The notes under the pieces: generated by a model
The model's database searches: none
Seen by the model: the letters and a program-made list of their open reading frames with translations, nothing else
What the model was told of the DNA's origin: nothing
NCBI RefSeq assembly: GCF_003202405.1
Contig: NZ_QJHL01000005.1
Coordinates: forward strand, 62,001 to 126,000
Source: Flavobacterium hydrophilum
GTDB lineage: Bacteria; Bacteroidota; Bacteroidia; Flavobacteriales; Flavobacteriaceae
Length of the DNA stretch: 64,000 bases
Reading direction: 5' to 3'
Made by a program: the position numbers and the translations under genes
In this document: positions 44,668 to 53,559 of the stretch, one piece after another
Layout: every line of letters starts with the position of its first letter
Position numbering within the stretch: the first letter of the stretch is position 1

Positions 44668-44747
44668 GGAGCTGTTTCCTGCTATCCGTTACAATATTTT
44701 GTGCCGAACCCCGGCACAAAATGATTTTCACTACTATCAGGGCTATG
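44668..44747 (+). ncRNA. Flavobacterial structured repeat, copy 2 (possible Flavo-1-like RNA)
   Basis: Starts GGAGCTGTTTCCTGCTATCC and ends CTATCAGGGCTATGG, almost the same ends as 3649-3730. The inner hairpin is TTTTGTGCCG / CGGCACAAAA, unlike copy 1 in sequence but equally well paired, a sign that structure is kept. Confidence 0.58.
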
Positions 44748-44820
44748 GCATTAGTTTTATAACGAAGTTTGCTTTTTATATATTTACACATGGAAATTGA
44801 CTAATTTATTATCATAAAAT

Positions 44821-45507
44821 ATGAAAAAACTTTCTGTCCTTATATTACTTTTCACTTTTAATTTTTGCTTGTCCCAATTTGCCATTATAAATGATAAAGA
44901 TGGATTTGTTAATGTTAGAAGTTCCGCAGAAAAAGCGAATAATATATTAGATAAATTAGAAAACAGCTTTGTTGTTTACTGTTTTGACCCCAAAGTAAAC
45001 TGGATAAATATTGATTATATAAAAAACGGAAAATACCTAAACGGATATATTTACAAAGACAGAATAAAATACATAACAGATTTCAAAAAAATTGCTTTAA
45101 AATCAGTTAGGAACGGTATTGCAAAATTAGAAAATCATTCAATAATATTAGAAATTAGTGAAACTGATTTTGTAAAAACAAAACATCAATTAAAATTTCA
45201 CAACAATAATTTAACCCAATTAAATACTATTGACAATTTACATTTTTTTGGCACAGACGGAGATATTCCTAAAAGAGAATACAAATCAATCAAAGTAGTA
45301 ATAAACAATGTACTATTAGAGTTACCAAATAGTGCGCTCAAAAATCTTTATGAACCTAATTTATTTAATTCAAAGGCAAATTATGATGAAGCAAATGATA
45401 TTTTATATATTCATTCTTCAAATAGTGACGGAGCTGGAGGATATGAAATAATATGGATTATTGAAAAAAAGAAATTCAAATCTAGAATTGAAGCATATGG
45501 TTTCTAA
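44821..45507 (+). CDS. Exported SH3b-domain protein
   Basis: 228 residues. Signal peptide (KLSVLILLFTFNFCLSQ) then a bacterial SH3 domain at about 20-85 (INDKDGFVNVRSSAEKANNI, LDKLENSFVVYCF, KYLNGYIYKDRIKYI). SH3b domains bind cell-wall peptides or other proteins. The rest is strand-rich and unrecognised. The stop overlaps the start of the Crp-type gene at 45497, so the two are probably co-translated. Confidence 0.76.
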   Translation: MKKLSVLILLFTFNFCLSQFAIINDKDGFVNVRSSAEKANNILDKLENSFVVYCFDPKVNWINIDYIKNGKYLNGYIYKDRIKYITDFKKIALKSVRNGIAKLENHSIILEISETDFVKTKHQLKFHNNNLTQLNTIDNLHFFGTDGDIPKREYKSIKVVINNVLLELPNSALKNLYEPNLFNSKANYDEANDILYIHSSNSDGAGGYEIIWIIEKKKFKSRIEAYGF

Positions 45508-46102
45508 TCATAATAAGCACCTCCAAGCGTTAAAATCAAAATTCAAAAGTTACTCCCCTATTTCCGAAAAATCCTGGAAATTTATTGAGGAAATCGCAGA
45601 ATTCCAGACTTTAAAAAAAGGTCAAACACTTTTGCAAAACGGCGAAATCGCTAAAAACCTTCATTTTATAGCAAAAGGAATTCTGAGAGCATTCATTACA
45701 GACCAACAGGGAAATTTCTACAACAAAAATCTCTTTTTCGAAAATTCATTCGCAGGTTCTAAAGTTTCATTAATGCTACAAACCCCTTCAGATTTTACAA
45801 TTGAAGCTTTGGAAGACTGTATTTTAGTCAACATCAATTATAAAAAATATATGAGGCTGATTAGTGAAAATGACGATCTCAAAAATTTCTATATCGCTCA
45901 TATGGAAAAAAACTGGATCATAGAAAAAGAGCAAAGAGAAGTCGCACTCGTTATGCAAAATGCTACCGAAAGGTATGTTAAGCTTCTGGAAAAACATCCT
46001 GACATTGCTCACCGTATTCCGCTATTACATATTGCATCGCATTTGGGAATCACACCCACTCAATTAAGCCGAATCAGGAAAATTTTGGAAAAAGATCTAT
46101 AA
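45497..46102 (+). CDS. Crp/Fnr-family transcriptional regulator
   Basis: 201 residues from ATG 45497 (an upstream in-frame ATG lies deep in the previous gene and was rejected). Cyclic-nucleotide-type barrel (FQTLKKGQTLLQNGEIAKNL, FIAKGILRAFITDQQGNFYN) and a C-terminal winged helix ending LLHIASHLGITPTQLSRI, typical of the Bacteroidetes group without a known ligand. Starts inside the last codons of the SH3b gene, 11 bases before its stop. Confidence 0.88.
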   Translation: MVSNHNKHLQALKSKFKSYSPISEKSWKFIEEIAEFQTLKKGQTLLQNGEIAKNLHFIAKGILRAFITDQQGNFYNKNLFFENSFAGSKVSLMLQTPSDFTIEALEDCILVNINYKKYMRLISENDDLKNFYIAHMEKNWIIEKEQREVALVMQNATERYVKLLEKHPDIAHRIPLLHIASHLGITPTQLSRIRKILEKDL

Positions 46103-46139
46103 ATCAACATATGTAAAGGTTTTCCTGAAAAGCTAAATT

Positions 46140-46147
46140 TATCTTTG
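46140..46147 (+). promoter_or_regulatory. -7 promoter box
   Basis: TATCTTTG, an exact TAnnTTTG, 28 bases before the GNAT gene ATG. Confidence 0.45.
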
Positions 46148-46175
46148 ACCTATTATTTAAATTCATCCTCTCAAA

Positions 46176-46913
46176 ATGAAAAATATAAACCTCATCAAAG
46201 ATAATATTGACAATCTAACCGGCTTCTGGAAAACTGTAGGCATTACTTTTCTCTCCTGTCATAAAAAAAATGCTTACGAATATTGCAAAATCAATAACTC
46301 AGGCTGGCCTGATAAATTGTGGTTTAGAGAAGATCTCACCGCTGAAACTCTTCCGGAAATTATTAAAACAGTAGAAAATAATCCGGGATTGGTGATTCCG
46401 TATTGGGATATTTTTGATAGTAATTCTAATCAGCTTCTGGAACAAAACGGGTTTGAAATCAAAACAGAACAGGTTGGGATGTTTTTAAAATTGGATCAGA
46501 AATTTATACTTCAAGGCAATTTGAAATTCACAAGAGTTTTAAACAAGGAAGATGCAAAAGCTTGGTCTGATGTCTATCCGAATGCTTTTGGTTATATAAT
46601 CAGTGAGGAAATCCTGATTCAGGATTATGAAAAAACTTCTTTTTACTTAGTTTTCTTCCAGCAAAAACCAATTGGAACCTTCATGCTTTTCGAAACCGAA
46701 AATAACATCGGAATTCATGGCGTAGCTGTAATTCCTGAAATGCGAAGAAAAGGTTTTGCTGAAGAAATCATGAAATTTGCACTTAACCTGGCAATAGATT
46801 CCAATCTTGAATATGCGCATCTTCAGGCATCAGTAATGGGAAAAGACATTTACACCCGATTGGGTTTTGAGGATTTGTTTGTGATTAGAAATTATATTTT
46901 GAAAAGCGAGTGA
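46176..46913 (+). CDS. GNAT-family N-acetyltransferase
   Basis: 245 residues. The C-terminal half is a GNAT domain with the acetyl-CoA loop IHGVAVIPEMRRKGFAEEIM (the V-x-P-x-x-R-x-x-G-x-A type), followed by the strand LEYAHLQASVMGKDIYTRLG. The N-terminal half looks like a decayed or divergent second GNAT domain. It acetylates an amine of unknown identity. Single gene between the Crp-type gene and a repeat. Confidence 0.86.
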   Translation: MKNINLIKDNIDNLTGFWKTVGITFLSCHKKNAYEYCKINNSGWPDKLWFREDLTAETLPEIIKTVENNPGLVIPYWDIFDSNSNQLLEQNGFEIKTEQVGMFLKLDQKFILQGNLKFTRVLNKEDAKAWSDVYPNAFGYIISEEILIQDYEKTSFYLVFFQQKPIGTFMLFETENNIGIHGVAVIPEMRRKGFAEEIMKFALNLAIDSNLEYAHLQASVMGKDIYTRLGFEDLFVIRNYILKSE

Positions 46914-46970
46914 ATGGGAAACAGGTAATACGGATTCGCTAAGCAAAAAAACGCGATAAAAAACGGATTT

Positions 46971-47067
46971 TTTGTCATTTCGACGAGAGTAGAAATCACT
47001 GAGGGAGAGCAACGCACTGCTGTCGAGTTACTAGTGTGATTTCTCGTTTCGTCGAAATGACATTCTT
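46971..47067. repeat. Dispersed palindrome, GTCATTTCGACGA family
   Basis: Arms TTTGTCATTTCGACGAGAGT and GTTTCGTCGAAATGACATTC, with inner AGAAATCAC and GTGATTTCT also paired, around a short centre. One of the commonest intergenic palindrome types I associate with this group. No ORF. The rest of the 345-bp gap holds a -7 box at 47213. Confidence 0.7.
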
Positions 47068-47212
47068 TGTCTAAAATTTCACGCAGATGATACAGATTTA
47101 AGCACATCTATTGTCTTTCTTCTTTCTTCTAAAAAATAAAAAAATCATCAATATGTCTTAAATGACCCTAAAATAGGCAGAAATACGTATTTCATTAAAA
47201 AAATAACAATGG

Positions 47213-47220
47213 TAGATTTG
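47213..47220 (+). promoter_or_regulatory. -7 promoter box of the DoxX-like gene
   Basis: TAGATTTG, an exact TAnnTTTG, 38 bases before the ATG at 47259. Confidence 0.45.
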
Positions 47221-47258
47221 TCTGAATAATTAACTAATAACTATTTTAAAACAAACCT

Positions 47259-47639
47259 ATGAAAAAAGCAAAAATTATCTTTTGGACCACCACCATTCTT
47301 ATTTTTCTGTTTGAAGGTGTTATGCCTGCACTGACCTCACAAACTGAACTGGCTAAAGAAGGAATCAGACATTTGGGATATCCTGAATATTTCGGAAATG
47401 CATTAGTCGTTTTCAAAATTTTGGGCGTATTGGCATTAGTAATTCCGAAAGTACCAAATCGTATTAAGGAGTGGGCTTATGCCGGTTTTGCTTTCGACTT
47501 TATATTCGCATCAATAAGTCATTTTGCAGTTGACGGAGTTGATTTTCAGGGCTTCTTTCCTTTAATCGTTTTGGCTATTTTAATGACTTCTTATATCTAT
47601 CACCATAAAATAGAACATTATAAAAACAATTCCATATAA
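47259..47639 (+). CDS. DoxX-like membrane protein
   Basis: 126 residues, four membrane helices, like the gene at 33669 (shared pattern HLGYPEYFGNALVVFKILG and IKEWAYAGFAFDFIFASISH). Here it is not preceded by an ArsR gene. It begins a run of small genes (47259-48840), spaced by 8 to 80 bp, that could form one transcript. Confidence 0.86.
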   Translation: MKKAKIIFWTTTILIFLFEGVMPALTSQTELAKEGIRHLGYPEYFGNALVVFKILGVLALVIPKVPNRIKEWAYAGFAFDFIFASISHFAVDGVDFQGFFPLIVLAILMTSYIYHHKIEHYKNNSI

Positions 47640-47650
47640 TTAATATTGTG

Positions 47651-47860
47651 ATGATAGAGGTTTTTAAAACAAATGTTCAGGAAGCAGCGCATTCAGAGAT
47701 GATTGTAGGGAGGCTTCTTGAGCATTTCCCAAACAGCGTCATCAGTTTTGATTTGGAAGACTGCGATAAAATTCTGCGAATTCATGCCGCAGTAATTTCA
47801 AATCACAAAATAATTGAAGTTTTAAATTCACATGGTTTTCATTGTGAAGTACTTCCATAA
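47651..47860 (+). CDS. Small hypothetical protein, HMA-like size and fold pattern
   Basis: 69 residues from ATG 47651 (a GTG one codon earlier is possible). The alternation IEVFKTNVQEAAHSEMIVGR, then VISFDLEDCDKILRI, then IIEVLNSHGFHCEV is that of ferredoxin-like heavy-metal-associated domains, but the metal-binding CxxC is absent. It could be a non-metal relative. It follows the DoxX-like gene closely. Confidence 0.65.
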   Translation: MIEVFKTNVQEAAHSEMIVGRLLEHFPNSVISFDLEDCDKILRIHAAVISNHKIIEVLNSHGFHCEVLP

Positions 47861-47936
47861 ATAGTTATTTCACTGATTAACAAAACAATAAAATAAAAAA
47901 TCGTATTTTTAAGATTCAACTTTTAAAATATCAAAA

Positions 47937-48326
47937 ATGAATATACCTGCACAACATCAGACTATAATGCCTTATTTGATTTTACAGGGCGCATCAAAAT
48001 TCATCGATTTTACAAAAAAAGTTTTTGGCGCTACTGAAACCAATACAAAATCTCTTCGCGAAGACGGAACTATTATGCATACCGAAATTACACTGAATGG
48101 CAGCACGATAATGGTAACTGATGAAACTACAGACTGGGCAAAACAAACCGCTAACTTGTTTGTATATGTCCATAATACAGATGAAACCTATAAAAAAGCA
48201 ATAGAAAACGGTGCAGTTTCTTTAATGGGATTAAGCAATCAGGATTACGGAAGAACCTGCGGAGTGACAGATCCTTTTGGAAATGTCTGGTGGATCACTT
48301 CTGTAAATAACTCACATTTAAATTGA
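47937..48326 (+). CDS. VOC/PhnB-like protein
   Basis: 129 residues. VOC-type paired modules: IMPYLILQGASKFIDFTKKV, then DGTIMHTEITLNGSTIMVTD, and the end GRTCGVTDPFGNVWWITSV, matching PhnB-like glyoxalase-fold proteins. Probably binds or converts a small molecule with a metal; substrate unknown. The DinB-like gene starts 4 bp after its stop. Confidence 0.85.
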   Translation: MNIPAQHQTIMPYLILQGASKFIDFTKKVFGATETNTKSLREDGTIMHTEITLNGSTIMVTDETTDWAKQTANLFVYVHNTDETYKKAIENGAVSLMGLSNQDYGRTCGVTDPFGNVWWITSVNNSHLN

Positions 48327-48330
48327 AATT

Positions 48331-48840
48331 ATGACAACTGAACTTCAAGCCAATATTGTCGGGACATTTAAAAAATTAAATGAAATTGTTTTAAAGTTTT
48401 CTGAAACCGGGTTTAATACTATACCCTCCCAAGGTCGGTGGACGGCCGGACAAACTGCTCAGCATATCATTCTTGCCTGTTCCGGTTTCCCTAAACTATT
48501 TAAAGGAAGAACCGAAAAAACTACCAGAAAACCTGATGAATACATTAAACAACTTAAAAGTATTTTTCTTGATTTTAATACCAAAATGGATTCTCCTGAG
48601 TTTTTAAAGCCTGAAATTACTGATTACAATAAAAACTCTTTAACGCTGAAGCTGCTTACTATTGAGTCTGATTTATTACTGGCAGCCGAAACTTATGATG
48701 TAACTCTCACATGCCTGGATTTTGAGCTTCCGGGTTTTGAAAAATTCACAATTTTAGAATGGATAAATTTTGCACTTATCCATACGCAAAGACATACAAA
48801 ACAGTTGAATGATATTTATCGTTATACAAACAATCTTTAA
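48331..48840 (+). CDS. DinB-superfamily protein
   Basis: 169 residues, four-helix bundle. Metal-site histidines are seen in GRWTAGQTAQHIILACSGF and near the end FALIHTQRHTKQLNDI, the usual three-His DinB arrangement. Members are thiol- or metal-dependent small-molecule enzymes or stress proteins. The stop overlaps by 4 bp the end of the convergent topoisomerase gene. Confidence 0.86.
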   Translation: MTTELQANIVGTFKKLNEIVLKFSETGFNTIPSQGRWTAGQTAQHIILACSGFPKLFKGRTEKTTRKPDEYIKQLKSIFLDFNTKMDSPEFLKPEITDYNKNSLTLKLLTIESDLLLAAETYDVTLTCLDFELPGFEKFTILEWINFALIHTQRHTKQLNDIYRYTNNL

Positions 48841-49925
48841 ACAGATAAAGGTTGATAATCCTGAATTAAATCTAAAAATGCTCGCTCTGTATGTGAGAAA
48901 TATTGTTCGTTGCTGCGGCATTTTTTTATCTTTTCAAAATATTCTTTAATAGTTCCCTCTTCATACGTGGAAATTAATAAAGGATGTACATAATAATTTT
49001 TACAAACATTTCGGGTATTTCCTAAAGCTTCTGCGGTAATATCAAAAGCGGTTAAAATGTTTTTTTTGATTTCTTTTTCGTCCTCTGTACTTCCTAATTC
49101 CATTAAAGCCTCAAAGAAAATAACCGATGCAGACCATGTCCTGAAATCTTTGGCACTGAAATATTCACCCGAAATTTCATGAAGGTATACATTGACCATA
49201 TGACTGTCCAGAATTTTCCGCTCTCCATTTTCATCATAATATTTAAAAACTTCCCAACCCGGAATTTCCTCGCATTTACTGACTAATTTAATCAGCTTTT
49301 TATTTCTGATCGTAATGGTATGCTGTATGCCTTTTTTTCCGGTAAATTCAAATTTTATAGCATCTTTATTAATGTTAATGTGTCTTTTTCGCAAGGTAGA
49401 AAGTCCGTAAGATTTATTGTCTTTGGCATATTTTTCATTACCTATCCTGATGTGGGTTTCTTCCATTAGACGAATTACCAGTGCTACCACTTTATTTTTT
49501 GACCATCCTTTTTCCTCTAAATCAGCATCTACCTGTTTTCTTATCGAAGGCAATTTTCTTCCAAAATCGGCTATTTTGTAAAATTTGGTCTGATTCCGAA
49601 TTAAATTCCATTTTGGATGGTATCGGTATTGTTTTCTGTTTTTCTGGTCTAATCCAACCGCCTGAAGATGTCCGTTCGATAATTCAGAAATCCTGACATT
49701 TTCCCATGCAGGCGGAAGCACAAGACTATGTATGCGTTTTAGTTCGTTTTTTTGTTTAATACATCTTCCATTTTTTTTATAAACAAAAGCATCTCCTTCC
49801 TTGCATCTTTCTATTGGCATCGATTTATCACTAACATAAACCAGATCCAGCTTTTCTATAGCCAATTGAGGTTGTGTAATTAAAAGTTTCATCAATCTTT
49901 CCTGAGATTTTACTTTTGTATTCAT
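48837..49925 (-). CDS. DNA topoisomerase IB (poxvirus/eukaryote-like)
   Basis: 362 residues. Opens one DNA strand through a 3'-phosphotyrosine and relaxes supercoils. Landmarks: the N-terminal RIHSLVLPPAWENVRIS, catalytic Arg in THIRIGNEKYAKDN, Lys in SYGLSTLRKRHI, RTWSASV, and the tyrosine region NTRNVCKNYYVHPLL. This bacterial group is about this size. On the minus strand, overlapping the DinB gene end by 4 bp; upstream gap shared with the divergent glycosyltransferase. Confidence 0.92.
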   Translation of the reverse strand: MNTKVKSQERLMKLLITQPQLAIEKLDLVYVSDKSMPIERCKEGDAFVYKKNGRCIKQKNELKRIHSLVLPPAWENVRISELSNGHLQAVGLDQKNRKQYRYHPKWNLIRNQTKFYKIADFGRKLPSIRKQVDADLEEKGWSKNKVVALVIRLMEETHIRIGNEKYAKDNKSYGLSTLRKRHININKDAIKFEFTGKKGIQHTITIRNKKLIKLVSKCEEIPGWEVFKYYDENGERKILDSHMVNVYLHEISGEYFSAKDFRTWSASVIFFEALMELGSTEDEKEIKKNILTAFDITAEALGNTRNVCKNYYVHPLLISTYEEGTIKEYFEKIKKCRSNEQYFSHTERAFLDLIQDYQPLSV

Positions 49926-50279
49926 ATTACTTCTATAATAAAGGGGTGCTGTTTTTCAAGTATACTCAAAATTCAAACTATTGATTTACAGTTTTTTAAA
50001 CTAAACACAAAAATCATCAAATAAAAAATACAGTATTAATCCTATTGATTTTTTTTTTAACTTTAAAACACTTCCTCAAATCATATTTCCTTATATAATT
50101 CCCACATATAACCTTTTGAGTTAACTTTTTAACCGATTGGATTAAACGCAGCTTTGCTTCTGAAATAATTTTATACAAAATAAATTAAGTAAAAAAATCT
50201 GGTCACAAAAACATGTTTTGAAACCTTAATATATTTCTTATCCATATAAACCGAAAATGATTTATTAAACGAAATAAAA
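49926..50279. other. Divergent intergenic region without a gene
   Basis: 354 bp of very AT-rich DNA between topoisomerase IB (-) and the glycosyltransferase fusion (+). TATATTTC at about 50229 is a 7-of-8 match to TAnnTTTG for the plus gene. No ORF, hairpin or repeat of the other families was seen. Confidence 0.4.
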
Positions 50280-52562
50280 ATGATCCCAATGAAAACGCTA
50301 CAAACTATTAAATCGAAAATTATTTTTATGTCCACTTATCCGCCAACTCAATGTGGTATTGCCACTTATACGCAAGATACCATCAAAGGGATTATGGATG
50401 TTTACGGAAATTCCATAAGCTGTGAAATTTGTGATCTGGTAAAATCTCCAAAAGAAAATCCAACTCAGGCTTTTACCTTAAATACAAGCGATAAAGATGA
50501 TTATGCAAGGGTTGCCGAAGAAATCAATAACGATGATTTGGTTAAACTAGTGCATATTCAGCATGAATTTGGCTTATTTTCCGGTAACTACGGAGACTAT
50601 TTATTAGAGTTTTTGAATGTAATAAAAAAGCCGGTAACCTTTACTTTTCACAGTGTTATCCAAAATCCAAATAAAGAATTAAAAACTTTTGTAAAACTAT
50701 TGCTTTCATACAGTAATTCAGCTTTTGTAATGACAAATCAATCTCAGGAAATCCTTGTGAAAGATTATGACATTCCACAAGAAATGATTACCTGCGTTTC
50801 ACACGGAACCCATGTTGTTATTTACGAAACTCCTGCACAGGCAAAACAAAAATTTAATATTGAGAATAAAAAAGTACTTTCAACTTTCGGGCTTTTAGGC
50901 GAAGGAAAAAATATTGAGACGGGTTTACAGGCTTTGTCTAAAATTGTAGAAAAAGAACCCAATGTTCTTTATCTGATCATTGGCAGAACACATCCAAATT
51001 TAATTGTTGATGGTGTCGATGCATATCGTGATAAATTAGAAGCGCTTGTTGACGAATTAAATTTGCGTGACAACGTTCGTTTTATTAATCAATATTTAGA
51101 CACAAACGAACTTTTGGATTACCTGAAGGCAACAGATATTTATCTGTTTACATCAAAAGATCCAAATCAGGCTGTCAGCGGCACTTTTGCCTACGCAATG
51201 AGTTGTGCATGTCCGCTTGTTGCATCAAAAATTCCTCATACAGTAGAAGTTTTAACTTCAGATTGCGGTGTTTTAGTTGATATTGGAAATGTAGATCAAT
51301 TTGCTGAAGCTGCCCTAAAATTGCTTTCTGATGATGATTTAAGAGAAGAAATGGGTAAAAATGCTTTCCGTAAAATGAGAGCATCGTCCTGGGAAAACGT
51401 AGGTATTACTCATATGAATACTTATAAAGATCTAATTGAAAGCGATACTGCAATTGACTTTGATTATCCTGAAATTCAATTGTCACACGTTAAAAAATTA
51501 ACTACAGAATTAGGAATGATTCAATTTAGCAACATTTCTATTCCGGATTTATCTACCGGTTATACTTTAGATGATAATGCGAGGGCTTTGGTAGCTGTTG
51601 GAATGCATTATAAATTAACCGGAGACAAGGATGATTTGCCTTATATGTTGATTTATCTTGATTTTATTCATCGTTGTCAAAAACCGGACGGAAGTTTCAT
51701 TAATTATGTTGACGAACATAACAGAGAACATATTGAGCAAAATGCAGAGGTAAATCTGGAAGACTCAAATGCCAGGGGTATCTGGGCTTTAGGAAGTGTA
51801 ATTGCGATGAAAGATATTTTGCCTGAGAATATTGTTCATACAGCTTCAGAATGTTTTCTAAAAAGTCTCCCATGGGCAGAAACAATTCAATCACCCCGTT
51901 CAATCGGATTTGCTACAAAAGGCTTGTACTTGTATAATTCTGTACTTCCAAACTTATATGTATCGGCAATTATCAATAAGCTAAATGCCAAATTAGTTTC
52001 GAATTACGAAATTCATGCCACCAAAGACTGGAAATGGTTCGAGAATTATTTAACCTATGGAAATGGCATTCTTCCGGAATCTATGCTGTATGCTTATTTA
52101 GTAACCAACAAACCGATTTACAAAAAAATTGCATTAGAATCTCTTGATTTTCTTCTTTCAAAAATGTTTACTAAAAATGGCTTTAAGGTAATTTCTAATA
52201 ATGGATGGTGTCATAAAGGTCAGGATGCTAAGGAATACGGGGAACAGCCAATAGATGTTTCATACATTATTCAAACTTTGAATAGCTTTTACAATGCATT
52301 CAAAAATCCATTATATAAAGAGCATATGAAAACAGCTTTTAACTGGTTCTTAGGTAAAAATCATTTAAATCAGATTATGTACAATCCTGTTAGTGGCGGT
52401 GGTTATGATGGTCTTGAAAAAGAAAATATAAACCTGAATCAGGGAGCAGAATCAACAGTTTGCTATCTGACGGCCAGATTAATCATGGAAAATTTTAAAG
52501 ATGCAGAATGTAAGGTAATCGACCTTATTAAAACAAAAGCAGATCTGATCATAAATTCTTAA
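50280..52562 (+). CDS. GT4 glycosyltransferase fused to an alpha/alpha-barrel domain
   Basis: 760 residues in two parts. Residues 1-390 are a GT-B glycosyltransferase: STYPPTQCGIATYTQDTIKG (donor start), LVKLVHIQHEFGLFSGNYGD, LSTFGLLGEGKNIETGLQAL, and the nucleotide-sugar end DIYLFTSKDPNQAVSGTFAY. Residues about 400-760 are helical with repeated aromatic motifs (TGYTLDDNARALVAVGMHYK, DSNARGIWALGSVIAM, EQPIDVSYIIQTLNSFYN), like six-hairpin glycosidase folds. One protein would thus make and perhaps trim, or sense, a glycan. Product unknown. A terminator follows. Confidence 0.86.
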   Translation: MIPMKTLQTIKSKIIFMSTYPPTQCGIATYTQDTIKGIMDVYGNSISCEICDLVKSPKENPTQAFTLNTSDKDDYARVAEEINNDDLVKLVHIQHEFGLFSGNYGDYLLEFLNVIKKPVTFTFHSVIQNPNKELKTFVKLLLSYSNSAFVMTNQSQEILVKDYDIPQEMITCVSHGTHVVIYETPAQAKQKFNIENKKVLSTFGLLGEGKNIETGLQALSKIVEKEPNVLYLIIGRTHPNLIVDGVDAYRDKLEALVDELNLRDNVRFINQYLDTNELLDYLKATDIYLFTSKDPNQAVSGTFAYAMSCACPLVASKIPHTVEVLTSDCGVLVDIGNVDQFAEAALKLLSDDDLREEMGKNAFRKMRASSWENVGITHMNTYKDLIESDTAIDFDYPEIQLSHVKKLTTELGMIQFSNISIPDLSTGYTLDDNARALVAVGMHYKLTGDKDDLPYMLIYLDFIHRCQKPDGSFINYVDEHNREHIEQNAEVNLEDSNARGIWALGSVIAMKDILPENIVHTASECFLKSLPWAETIQSPRSIGFATKGLYLYNSVLPNLYVSAIINKLNAKLVSNYEIHATKDWKWFENYLTYGNGILPESMLYAYLVTNKPIYKKIALESLDFLLSKMFTKNGFKVISNNGWCHKGQDAKEYGEQPIDVSYIIQTLNSFYNAFKNPLYKEHMKTAFNWFLGKNHLNQIMYNPVSGGGYDGLEKENINLNQGAESTVCYLTARLIMENFKDAECKVIDLIKTKADLIINS

Positions 52563-52582
52563 AGTGCTTACATATCTCACCC

Positions 52583-52611
52583 AATCCCTTTTTAACGAAA
52601 GGGATTTTTTT
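52583..52611 (+). terminator. Rho-independent terminator
   Basis: AATCCCTTT and AAAGGGATT stem, TTAACG loop, then a run of T. Confidence 0.88.
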
Positions 52612-52799
52612 TGATTTGCATTTACCTCAAACGTCAATCTTTTATAAATAGTATGCGAATGAAAATTATATAAGGTTGAAAAAAAGTTGTGTAAAGAATT
52701 TTAACAAGTATAGAATTAACTTTAAACTATAATTAAAAAAGAGACTTAAACTGTTAAAAAACTGACTTTCAGCCTATAATCAACTAATACTTAAACATT

Positions 52800-53558
52800 T
52801 TGATACTCACCTTAAAAAATACATTCGAAGATATCGGAAATGCAACTGTATTTGCAACTCGGTTTTTTAAAGAGGTCTTTATACCTCCTTACGAAACCAG
52901 ACAATTTCTGAAACAATGCTATATTATTGGCTATAAATCATTACCATTGGTAGCTATCACCGGTTTTATTATGGGTTTGGTCCTCACTTTACAGTCAAGA
53001 CCTACTTTAGTGAAATTTGGTGCTGAATCATGGCTGCCGGGAATGGTCGCACTTTCATTAATTCGCGAAATTGCTCCGGTAATTACCGCTTTGATCTGCG
53101 CGGGAAAAATATCCTCCGGAATCGGTGCCGAACTTGGATCGATGAAAGTGACTGAACAAATTGATGCCATGGAGGTTTCCGCTGTTAATCCTTATAATTA
53201 TTTGGTGGTAACACGAATTTTAGCGACGACTCTAATGGTCCCGCTTCTTGTAATTTTTGCTGATGCTATCGGAATCCTCGGCGGTTATTTTGGCATTAAT
53301 ATTCATGGAGATGTTAGCTTTTACAGATATATAACCAAAATTTTACAGTCACTGGAATTCCTGGATTTAATTCCGGCCACTATAAAAACTTTTTTCTTCG
53401 GTTTTTTTATTGGCATGATTGGATGTTATAAAGGATTTAATGCTTCTAATGGAACCGAAAGTGTCGGAAAAGCTGCAAATTCTGCAGTTGTAACAGCATC
53501 TCTTACCATTTTTATTATTGACATGCTGGCCGTACAGATAACCGATTTATTTTTTTAA
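52800..53558 (+). CDS. mlaE: MlaE-type ABC transporter permease
   Basis: 252 residues, five to six membrane helices. TTG start: no ATG lies upstream in frame before the conserved N-terminus ILTLKNTFEDIGNATVFATR. The family core is SLPLVAITGFIMGLVLTLQ, LIREIAPVITALICAGKISS, and GAELGSMKVTEQIDAMEV. Part of a system that moves phospholipids between the membranes. MlaF-type gene starts 1 bp after its stop. Confidence 0.9.
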   Translation: MILTLKNTFEDIGNATVFATRFFKEVFIPPYETRQFLKQCYIIGYKSLPLVAITGFIMGLVLTLQSRPTLVKFGAESWLPGMVALSLIREIAPVITALICAGKISSGIGAELGSMKVTEQIDAMEVSAVNPYNYLVVTRILATTLMVPLLVIFADAIGILGGYFGINIHGDVSFYRYITKILQSLEFLDLIPATIKTFFFGFFIGMIGCYKGFNASNGTESVGKAANSAVVTASLTIFIIDMLAVQITDLFF

Positions 53559-53559
53559 G

